From NCBI RefSeq assembly GCF_900560745.1, contig NZ_LR025085.1, forward strand, positions 310,001-374,000: 64,000 nucleotides of DNA, given 5' to 3'. The notes under the pieces were generated by a model, which was not told where the DNA came from, did no database searches, and was given only the letters and a program-made list of their open reading frames with translations. A program made the translations under genes and the position numbers. This DNA is from Buchnera aphidicola (Cinara strobi) (lineage in GTDB: Bacteria; Pseudomonadota; Gammaproteobacteria; Enterobacterales; Enterobacteriaceae). Shown here in pieces: positions 1 to 8,274 of the stretch; positions within the stretch are counted from its first letter, which is position 1, and every line of letters begins with the position of its first letter.

Positions 1-173
1 AGGATATCTACATTTTAATAGGATCCGAAAAAGGATTTTCAAATAGCGAGGTTGAATATATTAAGAAAAGAAATTTTTTAAATATATCACTAGGGCCTAG
101 AACTTTAAGAACAGAAACAGCTGGTATTGCTGCAATAACTGCATTACAGATATACTTTGGAGATATAAAATAA
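1..173 (+). CDS. rsmE: 16S rRNA m3U1498 methyltransferase, C-terminal fragment (cut by window edge)
   Basis: Reading from base 3, the frame runs open for 56 codons to TAA at 171-173. It carries the SPOUT-family C-terminal signature: ILIGSEKGFS (SAM-binding knot loop; ILIGPEGG-like in the family), then LGPRTLRTETAGIAAITALQ. This is the hallmark end of RsmE, which methylates U1498 of 16S rRNA in the assembled 30S subunit. The G-P-E-G of the usual loop reads G-S-E-K here, a mild degeneration. The N-terminal three quarters lie outside the window. Confidence 0.9.
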   Translation, partial: DIYILIGSEKGFSNSEVEYIKKRNFLNISLGPRTLRTETAGIAAITALQIYFGDIK

Positions 174-220
174 AAAATTATAAATCCATAAAAATATATA
201 ACTCTTCTGAAATGTAAAAA

Positions 221-514
221 TTATTCTTTAGGTAATGCCGAATTCATCATTTCATTTAAAATCATCATTCTTGATTTTAAATGTTTAACACAATGCATTG
301 ATTTTTGTTTTTCTACTTCTAATTCATAACATAGATTTAACGCAGTAATAAAAATTAACTGCTCAATATTCGATACACCCGTTTTTCCTTTTAATTCCTC
401 TAAACGTTCATTTAAAATATTTGCTATATAATATAAATCTGAAGAATTTTTATCTGGACAATTTACACGTATACAACGCCCAAAAACTTCTATATCAATA
501 GATTTTAATGACAT
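221..514 (-). CDS. zapA: Cell division protein ZapA
   Basis: A 97-residue protein that aligns along its length with E. coli ZapA (109 aa). The N-terminal half has the FGRCIRVNCP strand motif (FGRSLRVNCP in E. coli), and the middle has the LNERLEELKGKTGVSN and EQLIFITALNLCYELE helices that form the dimer and coiled coil. The family role is cross-linking FtsZ protofilaments at the division ring. The C-terminal coiled coil is a little shorter than usual. In E. coli zapA and rpiA lie in the same neighbourhood, separated by the 6S RNA gene, ygfA and serA. Here only 92 bp separate zapA from rpiA, with no sign of those genes. Confidence 0.9.
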   Translation of the reverse strand: MSLKSIDIEVFGRCIRVNCPDKNSSDLYYIANILNERLEELKGKTGVSNIEQLIFITALNLCYELEVEKQKSMHCVKHLKSRMMILNEMMNSALPKE

Positions 515-606
515 AAACTGTTCTCAATAAATAATTAATTAAAAAATATAGTATACCTTTTATTCCTAATAACTTAATTTTTAAAAACATATTTATAAAA
601 TTTTAA

Positions 607-1263
607 TTATAAATAAAATTCTTTAACTCCATTAGAATCACTAATTAATAGTACATCAGCTTTTCTAAAACAGAACAATCCTACTTCTACAACTCCAGGA
701 ATATTCTTTATTTGAAATTCTAAGTCAATCGAATAAAAAATATTTAAATCATATACATCAATAATATGATTGCCATTATCAGTAATAAAATTTTTTCTAT
801 ATTTTGGAATACCTCCTAATTTTTTTATTTCTCGAGATACATACTTTAACGCCATAGGTATTACTTCAATAGGAATCGGATAATTATTAAATTTATTTAC
901 ATACTTAGATTGATCTACAATACATAAAAATTTTTTTGAAGCGGATGCTATAATCTTTTCTCTTGTCAAAGCCCCCCCTCCTCCTTTAATCATTTCAAAT
1001 GTAGAATTTACTTGATCAGCACTATCAATATAAATCGCTAAATCTTCTAATTCATTTAAATTAAATATAGGAATATTAAAAATTTTTAATAGATTATCTG
1101 AAACTGACGAACTAGATACCGCTCCTTTAATTAGGTGAGATATTGTAGATAATGCCTCAATGAAAAACCGTACCGTTGAACCAGACCCAATACCAATAAT
1201 AGAATTTTTAGGAATATATGACAAAGCATATTGCGCAACAGACTTTTTTAACGTATCAGACAT
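607..1263 (-). CDS. rpiA: Ribose-5-phosphate isomerase A
   Basis: Interconverts ribose-5-phosphate and ribulose-5-phosphate in the cytosol (non-oxidative pentose phosphate pathway). The 218-residue protein keeps the phosphate-binding GSGST loop (residues 26-30), the D80-x-x-D83 pair, and the catalytic region KGGGGALTREK (K93 to K103) of the RpiA family. The usual DGADE reads DSADQ, so two less critical positions have changed. I placed the start at the ATG at 1263-1261, which gives MSDTLKK, matching family length, and is preceded by a GGAG ribosome-binding site. The same frame is open 15 codons further upstream, but that hydrophobic extension has no counterpart in RpiA. Confidence 0.92.
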   Translation of the reverse strand: MSDTLKKSVAQYALSYIPKNSIIGIGSGSTVRFFIEALSTISHLIKGAVSSSSVSDNLLKIFNIPIFNLNELEDLAIYIDSADQVNSTFEMIKGGGGALTREKIIASASKKFLCIVDQSKYVNKFNNYPIPIEVIPMALKYVSREIKKLGGIPKYRKNFITDNGNHIIDVYDLNIFYSIDLEFQIKNIPGVVEVGLFCFRKADVLLISDSNGVKEFYL

Positions 1264-1472
1264 ATATTCTCCATAATACATTAAAAATAATAATAAAAAA
1301 ATATTCAATAATATTAAAAATATTTAAAAATAAATTTAATTATTATTAAAACTATTGATATTAAAAATATTTAAAAAAAAATAAAATTTAATTTTTTAAA
1401 AAAATTATTAATAAAATTAATTAAATTTTTATAAAAAGATAATAAAATCTTTATAAAAAATAAATTTTATAT

Positions 1473-1544
1473 CTGGGGTACCTGGATTCGAACCAGGGAT
1501 GCCGGTATCAAAAACCGGTGCCGTAACCTCTTGGCTATACCCCA
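1473..1544 (-). tRNA. glnU: tRNA-Gln(UUG)
   Basis: The minus-strand sequence starts TGGGGTATAGCC and ends GGTACCCCAG, forming a 7-bp acceptor stem with discriminator G. The anticodon arm is CCGGT-TTTTGAT-ACCGG with anticodon TTG, and the T arm carries GGTTCGAATCC. It closely resembles E. coli tRNA-Gln. The CCA end is not encoded (the next bases are AT), so a CCA-adding enzyme is required. It is last in a Met-Leu-Gln cluster that matches the start of the E. coli metT-leuW-glnU operon. Confidence 0.95.
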
Positions 1545-1591
1545 ATATTTATGATATTATAAATGAAAATATTAAAATAAATGATAATTTA

Positions 1592-1673
1592 TACGGAAGG
1601 CGAGACTTGAACTCGCAAACTTTTCAGTGCCAGAACCTAAATCTGGTGCGTCTACCATTTTCGCCACTCCCGC
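1592..1673 (-). tRNA. leuW: tRNA-Leu(UAG)
   Basis: A class II tRNA with a long variable arm. The minus strand begins GCGGGAGTGGCGAAAATGG. The anticodon stem-loop CCAGA-TTTAGGT-TCTGG gives anticodon TAG, and the T arm carries GAGTTCAAGTCTC. The acceptor 3' strand reads CTTCCGT plus discriminator A, so the G1:C72 pair is replaced by a G1-U72 wobble and another G-U lies inside the stem. CCA is not encoded. It lies between tRNA-Met and tRNA-Gln in the same orientation. Confidence 0.95.
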
Positions 1674-1700
1674 AAAAAAAAATATAAAATATTATTTTTA

Positions 1701-1774
1701 TGGCTACAACGAGAATCGAACTCGTGACCTCAGCGTTATGAGTGCTGCGCTCTAACCAACTGAGCTACATAGCC
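1701..1774 (-). tRNA. metT: tRNA-Met(CAU), elongator
   Basis: The minus strand begins GGCTATGTAGCTCAGTTGG and ends with TGTAGCC plus discriminator A. The anticodon loop CTCATAA gives CAT. It has a fully paired acceptor stem and lacks the three consecutive G:C pairs of the initiator anticodon stem, so it is the elongator, like E. coli metT. CCA is not encoded. First gene of the Met-Leu-Gln cluster. Confidence 0.93.
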
Positions 1775-1925
1775 AAATTGTTATTGAATATTTTATTTGA
1801 ATAATAATTTTACACAATTATAATCATTTTTACAATAAAAATTTAAAAATAAAATATTTTTTATTATAAAAATATAAAATATTAATTTTCATAATACATT
1901 AACTAAAATTATTAAAGGTATTTTT

Positions 1926-3569
1926 ATGAAAACTAAAAAAAAAAATTTTATTACGAAAATAGTAGAAAAATCAATTCTTAAGCAACCACGTCGTAAAATA
2001 AAAACAAGATTTCCTCCTGAACCAAATGGTTATTTACATATAGGGCATGCAAAATCTATATATTTAAATTTTAATATCGCATATCGATACAAAGGAGAAT
2101 GCCATTTAAGATTTGATGATACTAATCCAAAAAAAGAAAAAATCAAATACATTCATGCAATAAAAAAAGATATAAAATGGCTAGGTTTTAATTGGTACCA
2201 AAAACCAACATATACTTCAGATTATTTTGATAAATTATATAAATATGCTATTCAGTTAATCCGAAAAAATCTTGCGTATGTAGAAGAATTAAATCCACAA
2301 GAAATTAAAAAATATAGAGGAACATTAAAAAAATCTGGGAAAAATAGTCCCTTTAGAAATAGAACTATTCAAGAAAATTTAATTCTCTTTAAAAAAATGA
2401 AACTTGGGGTTTTCCCAGAAAAATCTATGTGCTTACGAGCAAAAATAAATATGGAATCTTCATCTATTATTTTACGAGATCCAATCTTATATCGAATTAT
2501 TTTTTCTAAACACCATCGAACTCATAAAAAATGGTGCATTTATCCTATGTATGATTTTTCACACTGTATTGTAGATGCTTTAGAAAATATTACTCATTCT
2601 TTATGTACACTTGAATTTCAAGATAATCGAAAACTATACGAGTGGATATTAAAAAAATTAAACTTTAATAATAAAGTACCTTTTCAATACGAATTTTCTA
2701 AACTAAGTCTAGAATATACAATTCTATCTAAGAGGATATTAAAAGAATTGATCAAATCTAAACTAATAAAAGGATGGAAAGATCCAAGATTATATACATT
2801 ATCAGGATTACGAGAAAAAGGATACACTAGTACTGCTATTAAAAATTTCTGCAAAAAAGTAGGAGTTACTAAACAACAAAATACTATCGAGTTAAATTTA
2901 TTAGAATCATGTATTCGCAATGATTTAAACCAATCCTCTCCTAGAAGAATGGCTATAATTAATCCTATTAAAATTATCATTATAAACCTTGAAAAAAACC
3001 ATACTGAAAATTTACAAGCACCAAATCATCCTCAAATAAAAGATATGGGAAAAAGAACCATTATTTTTTCTAAAGAAATATATATTGATAAAGAAGATTT
3101 TTGCAAAAAACAAAAAAAAAATTATAAGGGATTAGTATTAGGAAAAAAAGTTCAATTAAAGTATGCATATACAATAAAAGCAAAAAAAATTTTAAAAAAT
3201 AAAAAAAACAAAAATATCATTATTTTATGTAAATATTATCCTAAAGAAACAAAACAATATAAAAAATATAATATAATTCACTGGGTGTCTACTAAAAATT
3301 CTATTCCAGTTCAATTTCAATTATTTGATGTACTATTTAAATCTAAATTCCCAGAAAAAGAAGATGATATCATGAAATTCTATAATCCTAAATCATATAT
3401 CATAAAAAATGGATATGTTGAATCTATTGTGAAAAAAGAAATAATCAAACATGCTTATCAATTTGAAAGAATTGGATATTTTTTAAAAAAAAAACAAAAA
3501 GAAAAAAATAAAATTATTATTTTTAATAGAATTGTATCATTAAAAAATAAATATAAAAATTTTTCTTAA
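1926..3569 (+). CDS. glnS: Glutaminyl-tRNA synthetase
   Basis: Class I synthetase that charges tRNA-Gln with glutamine. At 547 aa it is close to the E. coli enzyme (554 aa). The HIGH motif lies in FPPEPNGYLHIGHAKS (about residues 30-45), followed by LRFDDTNP. The KMSKS-equivalent is ILSKR (about residue 268), as in the GlnRS subfamily (VMSKR). WCIYPMYDFSHCI and THSLCTLEFQDNR in between are diagnostic. The C-terminal anticodon-binding barrels are present but lysine-rich and more diverged. Its substrate tRNA-Gln is encoded about 400 bp upstream on the other strand. Confidence 0.96.
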   Translation: MKTKKKNFITKIVEKSILKQPRRKIKTRFPPEPNGYLHIGHAKSIYLNFNIAYRYKGECHLRFDDTNPKKEKIKYIHAIKKDIKWLGFNWYQKPTYTSDYFDKLYKYAIQLIRKNLAYVEELNPQEIKKYRGTLKKSGKNSPFRNRTIQENLILFKKMKLGVFPEKSMCLRAKINMESSSIILRDPILYRIIFSKHHRTHKKWCIYPMYDFSHCIVDALENITHSLCTLEFQDNRKLYEWILKKLNFNNKVPFQYEFSKLSLEYTILSKRILKELIKSKLIKGWKDPRLYTLSGLREKGYTSTAIKNFCKKVGVTKQQNTIELNLLESCIRNDLNQSSPRRMAIINPIKIIIINLEKNHTENLQAPNHPQIKDMGKRTIIFSKEIYIDKEDFCKKQKKNYKGLVLGKKVQLKYAYTIKAKKILKNKKNKNIIILCKYYPKETKQYKKYNIIHWVSTKNSIPVQFQLFDVLFKSKFPEKEDDIMKFYNPKSYIIKNGYVESIVKKEIIKHAYQFERIGYFLKKKQKEKNKIIIFNRIVSLKNKYKNFS

Positions 3570-3891
3570 TTAATATTTTTAATTTTAATTAAATATTTTT
3601 AAGTAAATTTCTTTACTGATCATTATAAGTAAAATAAAAATATTTTTTTTACTTTTTTTTATAGTAAAATAAACTATAAATATAGTAGTTCTAGGAAAGA
3701 AAGTAATTACATATAAGAATTTTTTTTAAAATTTTTTTAAAAAATAAAAATCATATTTTATATATATAAATTTTTATAATTAAAAAAATAAATTATTAAA
3801 TAAAAATCACTCATATATTTTTATTAAAAATATTTTTAAAAATATAAAAAAATTATTTTTATAAAAATTCATTAAATACATTGAGAAAAAA
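3570..3891 (+). other. Intergenic stretch glnS-eno, no gene seen
   Basis: 322 bp of almost pure A/T with scattered short inverted repeats and no open frame resembling a protein. In E. coli, pyrG sits directly upstream of eno. No pyrG remnant is visible here. The eno promoter should lie here, but the base composition is too biased to single out a -35/-10 pair. Confidence 0.5.
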
Positions 3892-5208
3892 ATGTCAAAA
3901 ATAAAAAAAATATTTTCTAGAGAAATTCTAGATTCTAGAGGATATCCTACTATTGAAACTGAAGTTCATTTAAATAGCGGGCATATTGGACGCTCTTCTG
4001 TCCCATCAGGCGCTTCAACTGGATCCAAAGAAGCATTAGAATTAAGAGATGGTGAAGTAAATCGTTTTTTTGGAAAAGGGGTACAAAAAGCAGTAAAATA
4101 TATTAATAAAAATCTCTCAAAAGCATTATTTAATAAAATAGCTGATCATCAAAAAGAAATAGATTATTTTATGATTGAATTGGATGGGACAAAAAATAAA
4201 TCAAAATTTGGAGCCAATACCATTCTTTCTGTTTCTTTATCAATAGCAAAAGCTGTTGCATCTCAAAAAAATATACCATTTTATTCATATATTTCCCATC
4301 TAAATAATTCAAAAAATCAATTTTCTATTCCATTACCAATGGTAAATATCATTAATGGAGGCGCTCACGCTAATAACAATATTGATATTCAAGAGTTTAT
4401 GATACAACCAATTGGAGCTAAAAATATAAAACAAGCTGTTCAAATAAGTTCAGAAATTTTTCACAAATTAGGTATAATTCTAAAAGAAAAAGGACATTCA
4501 ACTTGTGTTGGAGATGAAGGAGGATATGCTCCTAATTTAAAATCTAACGAAGAAACTTTGTCTATTATTAGTTTAGCGGTAGAACAAGCAGGATATAGTC
4601 TAGGGGAAGAAGTAGCTTTTGCAATAGATTGCGCTGCTTCAGAAATATTTAATAAAAATACGAATAGATATCAGTTAAAAAGTGAAAAAAAAGAATTTAC
4701 TTCTCAAGAATTCACTCATTATCTAGAAGAATTAACTAAAAAGTATCCAATTATATCTATAGAAGATGGGCAACATGAAAATGATTTAGAAGGATTTATA
4801 TACCAAACAAAAATTTTAGGAAAAAAAATACAACTTGTTGGAGATGATTTGTTTGTAACTAACAAAAAAATTCTAAAAAAGGGAATTAAAAATAAAATTG
4901 CAAATTCTATTTTAATTAAACTAAATCAAATAGGAACCTTAACTGAAACATTAGAAACGATTCAATTAGCAAAAAAAAATCAGTATTCTACAATAATATC
5001 ACATCGATCAGGGGAAACTGAAGATACTAGTATTTCTGATCTTGCTGTAGGAACATCAGCCGGTCAAATAAAAACAGGATCAGTATGTAGATCTGAGCGA
5101 ACAGCAAAATATAATAGACTTATTAGAATAGAAGAATTTTTACCACTTCAAAAAGAAACATTCAAAAAAAAAATTGATCACTTTAATATACTTAAAAAAA
5201 ATTTTTAA
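3892..5208 (+). CDS. eno: Enolase
   Basis: Converts 2-phosphoglycerate to phosphoenolpyruvate in glycolysis. The 438-residue protein has the N-terminal [13 protein letters not shown] motif, the flexible loop [13 protein letters not shown], the metal and substrate segment [10 protein letters not shown] (about residue 205), the metal ligands in SIEDG and [10 protein letters not shown], the catalytic-lysine region LIKLNQIGT, and the signature [10 protein letters not shown] clean ATG start gives full family length (E. coli 432 aa). Base composition is less skewed than in its neighbours, as expected for a highly expressed gene. Confidence 0.97.
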   Translation: MSKIKKIFSREILDSRGYPTIETEVHLNSGHIGRSSVPSGASTGSKEALELRDGEVNRFFGKGVQKAVKYINKNLSKALFNKIADHQKEIDYFMIELDGTKNKSKFGANTILSVSLSIAKAVASQKNIPFYSYISHLNNSKNQFSIPLPMVNIINGGAHANNNIDIQEFMIQPIGAKNIKQAVQISSEIFHKLGIILKEKGHSTCVGDEGGYAPNLKSNEETLSIISLAVEQAGYSLGEEVAFAIDCAASEIFNKNTNRYQLKSEKKEFTSQEFTHYLEELTKKYPIISIEDGQHENDLEGFIYQTKILGKKIQLVGDDLFVTNKKILKKGIKNKIANSILIKLNQIGTLTETLETIQLAKKNQYSTIISHRSGETEDTSISDLAVGTSAGQIKTGSVCRSERTAKYNRLIRIEEFLPLQKETFKKKIDHFNILKKNF

Positions 5209-5245
5209 AAACATATTTATTGAAAATAAATAATCTATCCTAAAT

Positions 5246-5268
5246 AGAGGGGGCCTGAAATCCCCTCT
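5246..5268 (+). terminator. GC-rich hairpin downstream of eno
   Basis: AGAGGGG (5246-5252) pairs perfectly with CCCCTCT (5262-5268) around a 9-base loop, 38 bp after the eno stop codon. It stands out from the surrounding A/T DNA. No clear T-tract follows, so it may stabilise the eno mRNA 3' end rather than act as a textbook intrinsic terminator. Confidence 0.6.
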
Positions 5269-5613
5269 CTTACTATTAAAATAATAAAAATATCTTCTTA
5301 AAAATAAATTTCTCCAAAAAATATTTTAATTAAAATTAAATTTTTAAAAAATCGTTCAATAACTGAATCACGTATTGAGGAATAATATTCTTAATCTAAT
5401 AAAAATAAAAAATAAAAAAATAATTATTCCCATGAAATAAAAGCTAAAATATCATGTACTACAACATAAAAAATCAAAAAAATATTAAATTAATAATAAT
5501 TTGTAAAATTAAAAAATCTTTTAAAATTATTTCATGTTAACACAGTTATATAATTTTTACTAAATATCGTTTGTTATAACTCCAGTAAATCAAATTATCT
5601 TCATGAGGTATAT
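5269..5613 (+). other. Intergenic stretch eno-polA, no gene seen
   Basis: After the hairpin, about 345 bp of A/T-rich sequence separates eno from polA. I found no convincing coding remnant on either strand. The polA ATG at 5614 is preceded by ATGAGGTATAT, a reasonable GAGG ribosome-binding site. Confidence 0.45.
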
Positions 5614-6807
5614 ATGAAAAAAAAAAATATAATATTAATAGACGGAAACTACTGTTTATACCAAACCTATTTTTCTTTTAAAAAATTAAAAAATGATTCA
5701 AAACATCCGACTGGAGTATTATATGGATATATTAAAATATTAAATATATTAATAACTAAATTCTATCCTAAAAAAATAATTATTGCATTTGACTCTTCGG
5801 TTCAAACTTTTAGACATAAATTATATAAAAAATATAAAATTAATAGACCAGCTATGCCTGATGATTTAAAAAAACAAATTTCTCCATTAAAAAAAATTAT
5901 TCAATACTTAGGAATACCTGCAATTAAAGTTAATAATTTTGAAGCAGATGACATAATAGGAACTTTATCAGATAAATTTATAAAAAAAAAATATTATGTA
6001 TTAATATACAGTGCTGATAAAGATATGCTTCAACTAATTAACAAAAATGTTTCTATTATACCCGGAACTATAAAAAAAGATATACTTAATCAAAATGACG
6101 TCTATAAAAAATTTGGTATAAAATCAGAATGTATAGCCGATTTTTTGGGATTAGTTGGAGATATTTCTGATAATATCCCTGGAGTCCCGGGGATAGGAAA
6201 AAAAACAGCAGCTATTCTTTTAAAGAATTTTTTATCTGTTAAAAAAATTTATCAAAATATATCACAAATATCTACTCTAAAAATTAGAAATTATAAAAAA
6301 ATAATAATCAATTTAAAAAAAAATAAAAATCAAGCTCTATTATCATCTAAACTAACCACTATTGATAAAAATATCAAATTAGATAACTTGCATGATATAT
6401 TTCAAAATTGTCAATTAAATCTTTCAAAACTAAAAAAAAAATTAAAATATTATCAACTAAAAAAATATTTACAAGATATAGATCTTAATCAATTTCCTAT
6501 AATTAATATATATCACAAAAAAAAAAATAAAAAAAAAAAAATTGAAATTACAAATAAAAAAATACTTACTAATATTATAAAAAAAATAATTAAAAAAAAA
6601 ATATTTTCTATAGCAATAACATTTAGAAAAAAAAATTTTTTTATTGCAATTACTTTAAAAAAAAATTATACATGGTGGTATTCCTGCAATTCAACGAAAA
6701 AAAAGAATAAAGAAATTAATAAAAAAATCATACTAAAAATGCTTAAACCTATATTAGAAAATAATAAATATAAAAAAATAGGAAATGATCTAAAAAAAAT
6801 TTTTTGA
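5614..6807 (+). CDS. polA: DNA polymerase I, N-terminal part: 5' nuclease plus part of a decayed 3'-5' exonuclease domain
   Basis: 397 codons ending in TGA at 6805-6807. Residues 1 to about 290 form an intact 5'-3' exonuclease (FEN) domain. It carries LIDGNYCLYQTYF, the arch region YKINRPAMPDDL, the metal ligands in EADDIIGTL and SADKDMLQL, and the helix-hairpin-helix GVPGIGKKTAA. The remaining ~100 residues correspond to the start of the 3'-5' exonuclease domain, but the DTET motif I is gone (IAITFRKKN occupies the area). The stop replaces a codon that aligns with E. coli Gly in KYDRGILANYG. The rest of polA continues in the same frame, so this is the front half of a split gene and probably makes a stand-alone flap/RNA-primer-removing nuclease. 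Confidence 0.85.
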   Translation: MKKKNIILIDGNYCLYQTYFSFKKLKNDSKHPTGVLYGYIKILNILITKFYPKKIIIAFDSSVQTFRHKLYKKYKINRPAMPDDLKKQISPLKKIIQYLGIPAIKVNNFEADDIIGTLSDKFIKKKYYVLIYSADKDMLQLINKNVSIIPGTIKKDILNQNDVYKKFGIKSECIADFLGLVGDISDNIPGVPGIGKKTAAILLKNFLSVKKIYQNISQISTLKIRNYKKIIINLKKNKNQALLSSKLTTIDKNIKLDNLHDIFQNCQLNLSKLKKKLKYYQLKKYLQDIDLNQFPIINIYHKKKNKKKKIEITNKKILTNIIKKIIKKKIFSIAITFRKKNFFIAITLKKNYTWWYSCNSTKKKNKEINKKIILKMLKPILENNKYKKIGNDLKKIF

Positions 6808-7059
6808 TTTTTTAAAAAATTTAATATTAAATTAAACGGGATTTAATTTAATCTCTCAATAATTAATTATTTTTATCAATTACAAAATAAAAATAACCAA
6901 AAATTAAAAAATATTAAAAAAAAAAAAAATACAGAATATTTTAAAAAAAAAAAAATAAATTTTTTAATTCAAGACACACTTATCTCATTTAAACGATATG
7001 ACGAAGAAAAAAAAAAATATATCCAAAATTTTAATAAACAAATATTTCAATTGATTGAT
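6805..7059 (+). pseudogene. polA: In-frame link between the two polA halves, with stop codons TGA (6805) and TAA (6844)
   Basis: The two polA reading frames are in the same phase (7051-5614 is a multiple of 3). Translating through the gap gives GNDLKKIF*FFKKFNIKLNGI*FN, which aligns without gaps to E. coli PolA GQNLKYDRGILANYGIELRGIAFD. The only two stops are TGA at 6805-6807 and TAA at 6844-6846; from 6847 the frame is open to 8266. The segment covers the second half of the proofreading domain. It is eroded: the KYD aspartate is lost, poly-Lys insertions occur around 6915-6955, and about 13 residues are missing before the polymerase domain. No ATG occurs in this frame until 7060. Confidence 0.8.
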
Positions 7060-8268
7060 ATGCCTTTATTAACAGTATTGACAACAATAGAAAATAATGG
7101 AGTTTTAATAAAAAAAACAATATTAAAAAAACAAAAAAAAAAAATCACTAAGACAATAAAAAAAATAAAAAAAAATATATATTTACTAAACAAGAAAAAA
7201 TTTAATATTAACTCTCTAAATCAATTAAAAAAAATATTATTTGATAAATACCACCTGCCTCATATTTTAACAACAAAAAAAGGCCAAATTTCTATTAACG
7301 ATAAAGTACTCGAAAAATTATCTAAAATCCATAAATTACCTAAAATGATTTTACAATATAGGATACTAAACAAAATTAAAAATACTTATTTAAAAAATTT
7401 AATTAACTCAATAAATAAAAAAACTAAAAGAATACATACTACATACCACCAAACATCTACATCAACAGGAAGATTATCTTCTAGTAATCCAAATTTACAA
7501 AATATTCCTATAAAAACAAAACTAGGACGAAAAATTAGAATTGCATTTATAGTAAAAAAAAAATGGTTATTAATAACTGCAGATTACTCGCACATTGAAT
7601 TAAAGATTATTGCACACTATTCGCAAGACAAAAATTTAATACAAGATTTATCAAAAAATAATGATGTACATAAAAATACGGCGAGTCATATTTTTAAACT
7701 TCCCACTGAAAAAATCCTACCGTTGCATAGAAATATAGCAAAAACTATAAATTTTTCTATATTATATGGAATTAGTCCTTTTGGATTATCCCAAAAACTA
7801 AACATTTCAATATTAGAAGCAAGAAAATATATTATTTCCTATTTTAAAAAATATAAAAAACTTAAAAAATATATTATAGAAACATACAACGCTGCAAAAA
7901 AAGAAGAATCAATTACAACACTATTTGGAAGAAAAATATATATCCCTAATATTAATTCAAAAAATACGATTTTAAAAAAAAATGCTAAACGTTTTTGTAT
8001 TAACTCAATTATACAAAATACAGCATCCGATATTATAAAAAAAGCTATGATTCATATAGATGATACTTTTAAAAAAAAATTTTTAAATGATGCTAAAATA
8101 ATTATGCAAATACATGATGAGTTAATATTTGAAATTAAAGAAGAAAAAAAAAGCATTTTAATACCAATTATTAAGTATCATATGGAGCAAAGCACTCAAT
8201 TAATTTTACCTCTTAATGTTGTGATAAAAACTGGAAAAAACTGGAAAGAAATAAAAAAATTATGTTAA
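7060..8268 (+). CDS. polA: DNA polymerase I, C-terminal part: polymerase domain
   Basis: Covers the Klenow polymerase region from MPLLTVLTTIENNGVLI (E. coli MPLVPVLSRIERNGVKI) to the natural C-terminus NWKEIKKLC. All catalytic motifs are kept: the TGRLSSSNPNLQNIP thumb/palm strand, motif A TADYSHIEL (metal Asp and sugar-selecting Glu), motif B RNIAKTINFSILYG (Arg, Lys, Phe and Tyr in register), and motif C MQIHDELIFE (metal Asp). This argues for recent or ongoing selection on polymerase function. The start is uncertain: ATG 7060 is the first ATG in the frame, TTG 7051 is an alternative, and neither has a clear SD. It ends 6 bp from the convergent engB stop. Confidence 0.75.
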   Translation: MPLLTVLTTIENNGVLIKKTILKKQKKKITKTIKKIKKNIYLLNKKKFNINSLNQLKKILFDKYHLPHILTTKKGQISINDKVLEKLSKIHKLPKMILQYRILNKIKNTYLKNLINSINKKTKRIHTTYHQTSTSTGRLSSSNPNLQNIPIKTKLGRKIRIAFIVKKKWLLITADYSHIELKIIAHYSQDKNLIQDLSKNNDVHKNTASHIFKLPTEKILPLHRNIAKTINFSILYGISPFGLSQKLNISILEARKYIISYFKKYKKLKKYIIETYNAAKKEESITTLFGRKIYIPNINSKNTILKKNAKRFCINSIIQNTASDIIKKAMIHIDDTFKKKFLNDAKIIMQIHDELIFEIKEEKKSILIPIIKYHMEQSTQLILPLNVVIKTGKNWKEIKKLC

Positions 8269-8274
8269 AGAAAA

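Noticed and set aside
515..606. 6S RNA gene (ssrS) next to zapA as in E. coli
   Set aside because: Only 92 bp of A/T-rich sequence lie between zapA and rpiA; too short, and without the 6S bubble structure.
1499..1687. 62-codon plus-strand open frame
   Set aside because: It runs antisense through tRNA-Gln and tRNA-Leu; no protein similarity.
5390..5475. Minus-strand peptide ending HDILAFISWE in the eno-polA gap
   Set aside because: Only about 20 codons between stops, and no family I can name; likely chance.
6805..6807. UGA read as tryptophan (altered genetic code)
   Set aside because: RF2 is present and its own frameshift site uses UGA as a stop. The UGA in polA aligns with Gly, and a UAA follows.
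6790..6810. A8/T6 homopolymer at the end of the first polA frame as a frameshift or slippage site
   Set aside because: The two polA halves are in the same frame, so a single shift would not join them; the +1 frame also stops soon after. In-frame stops explain the split.
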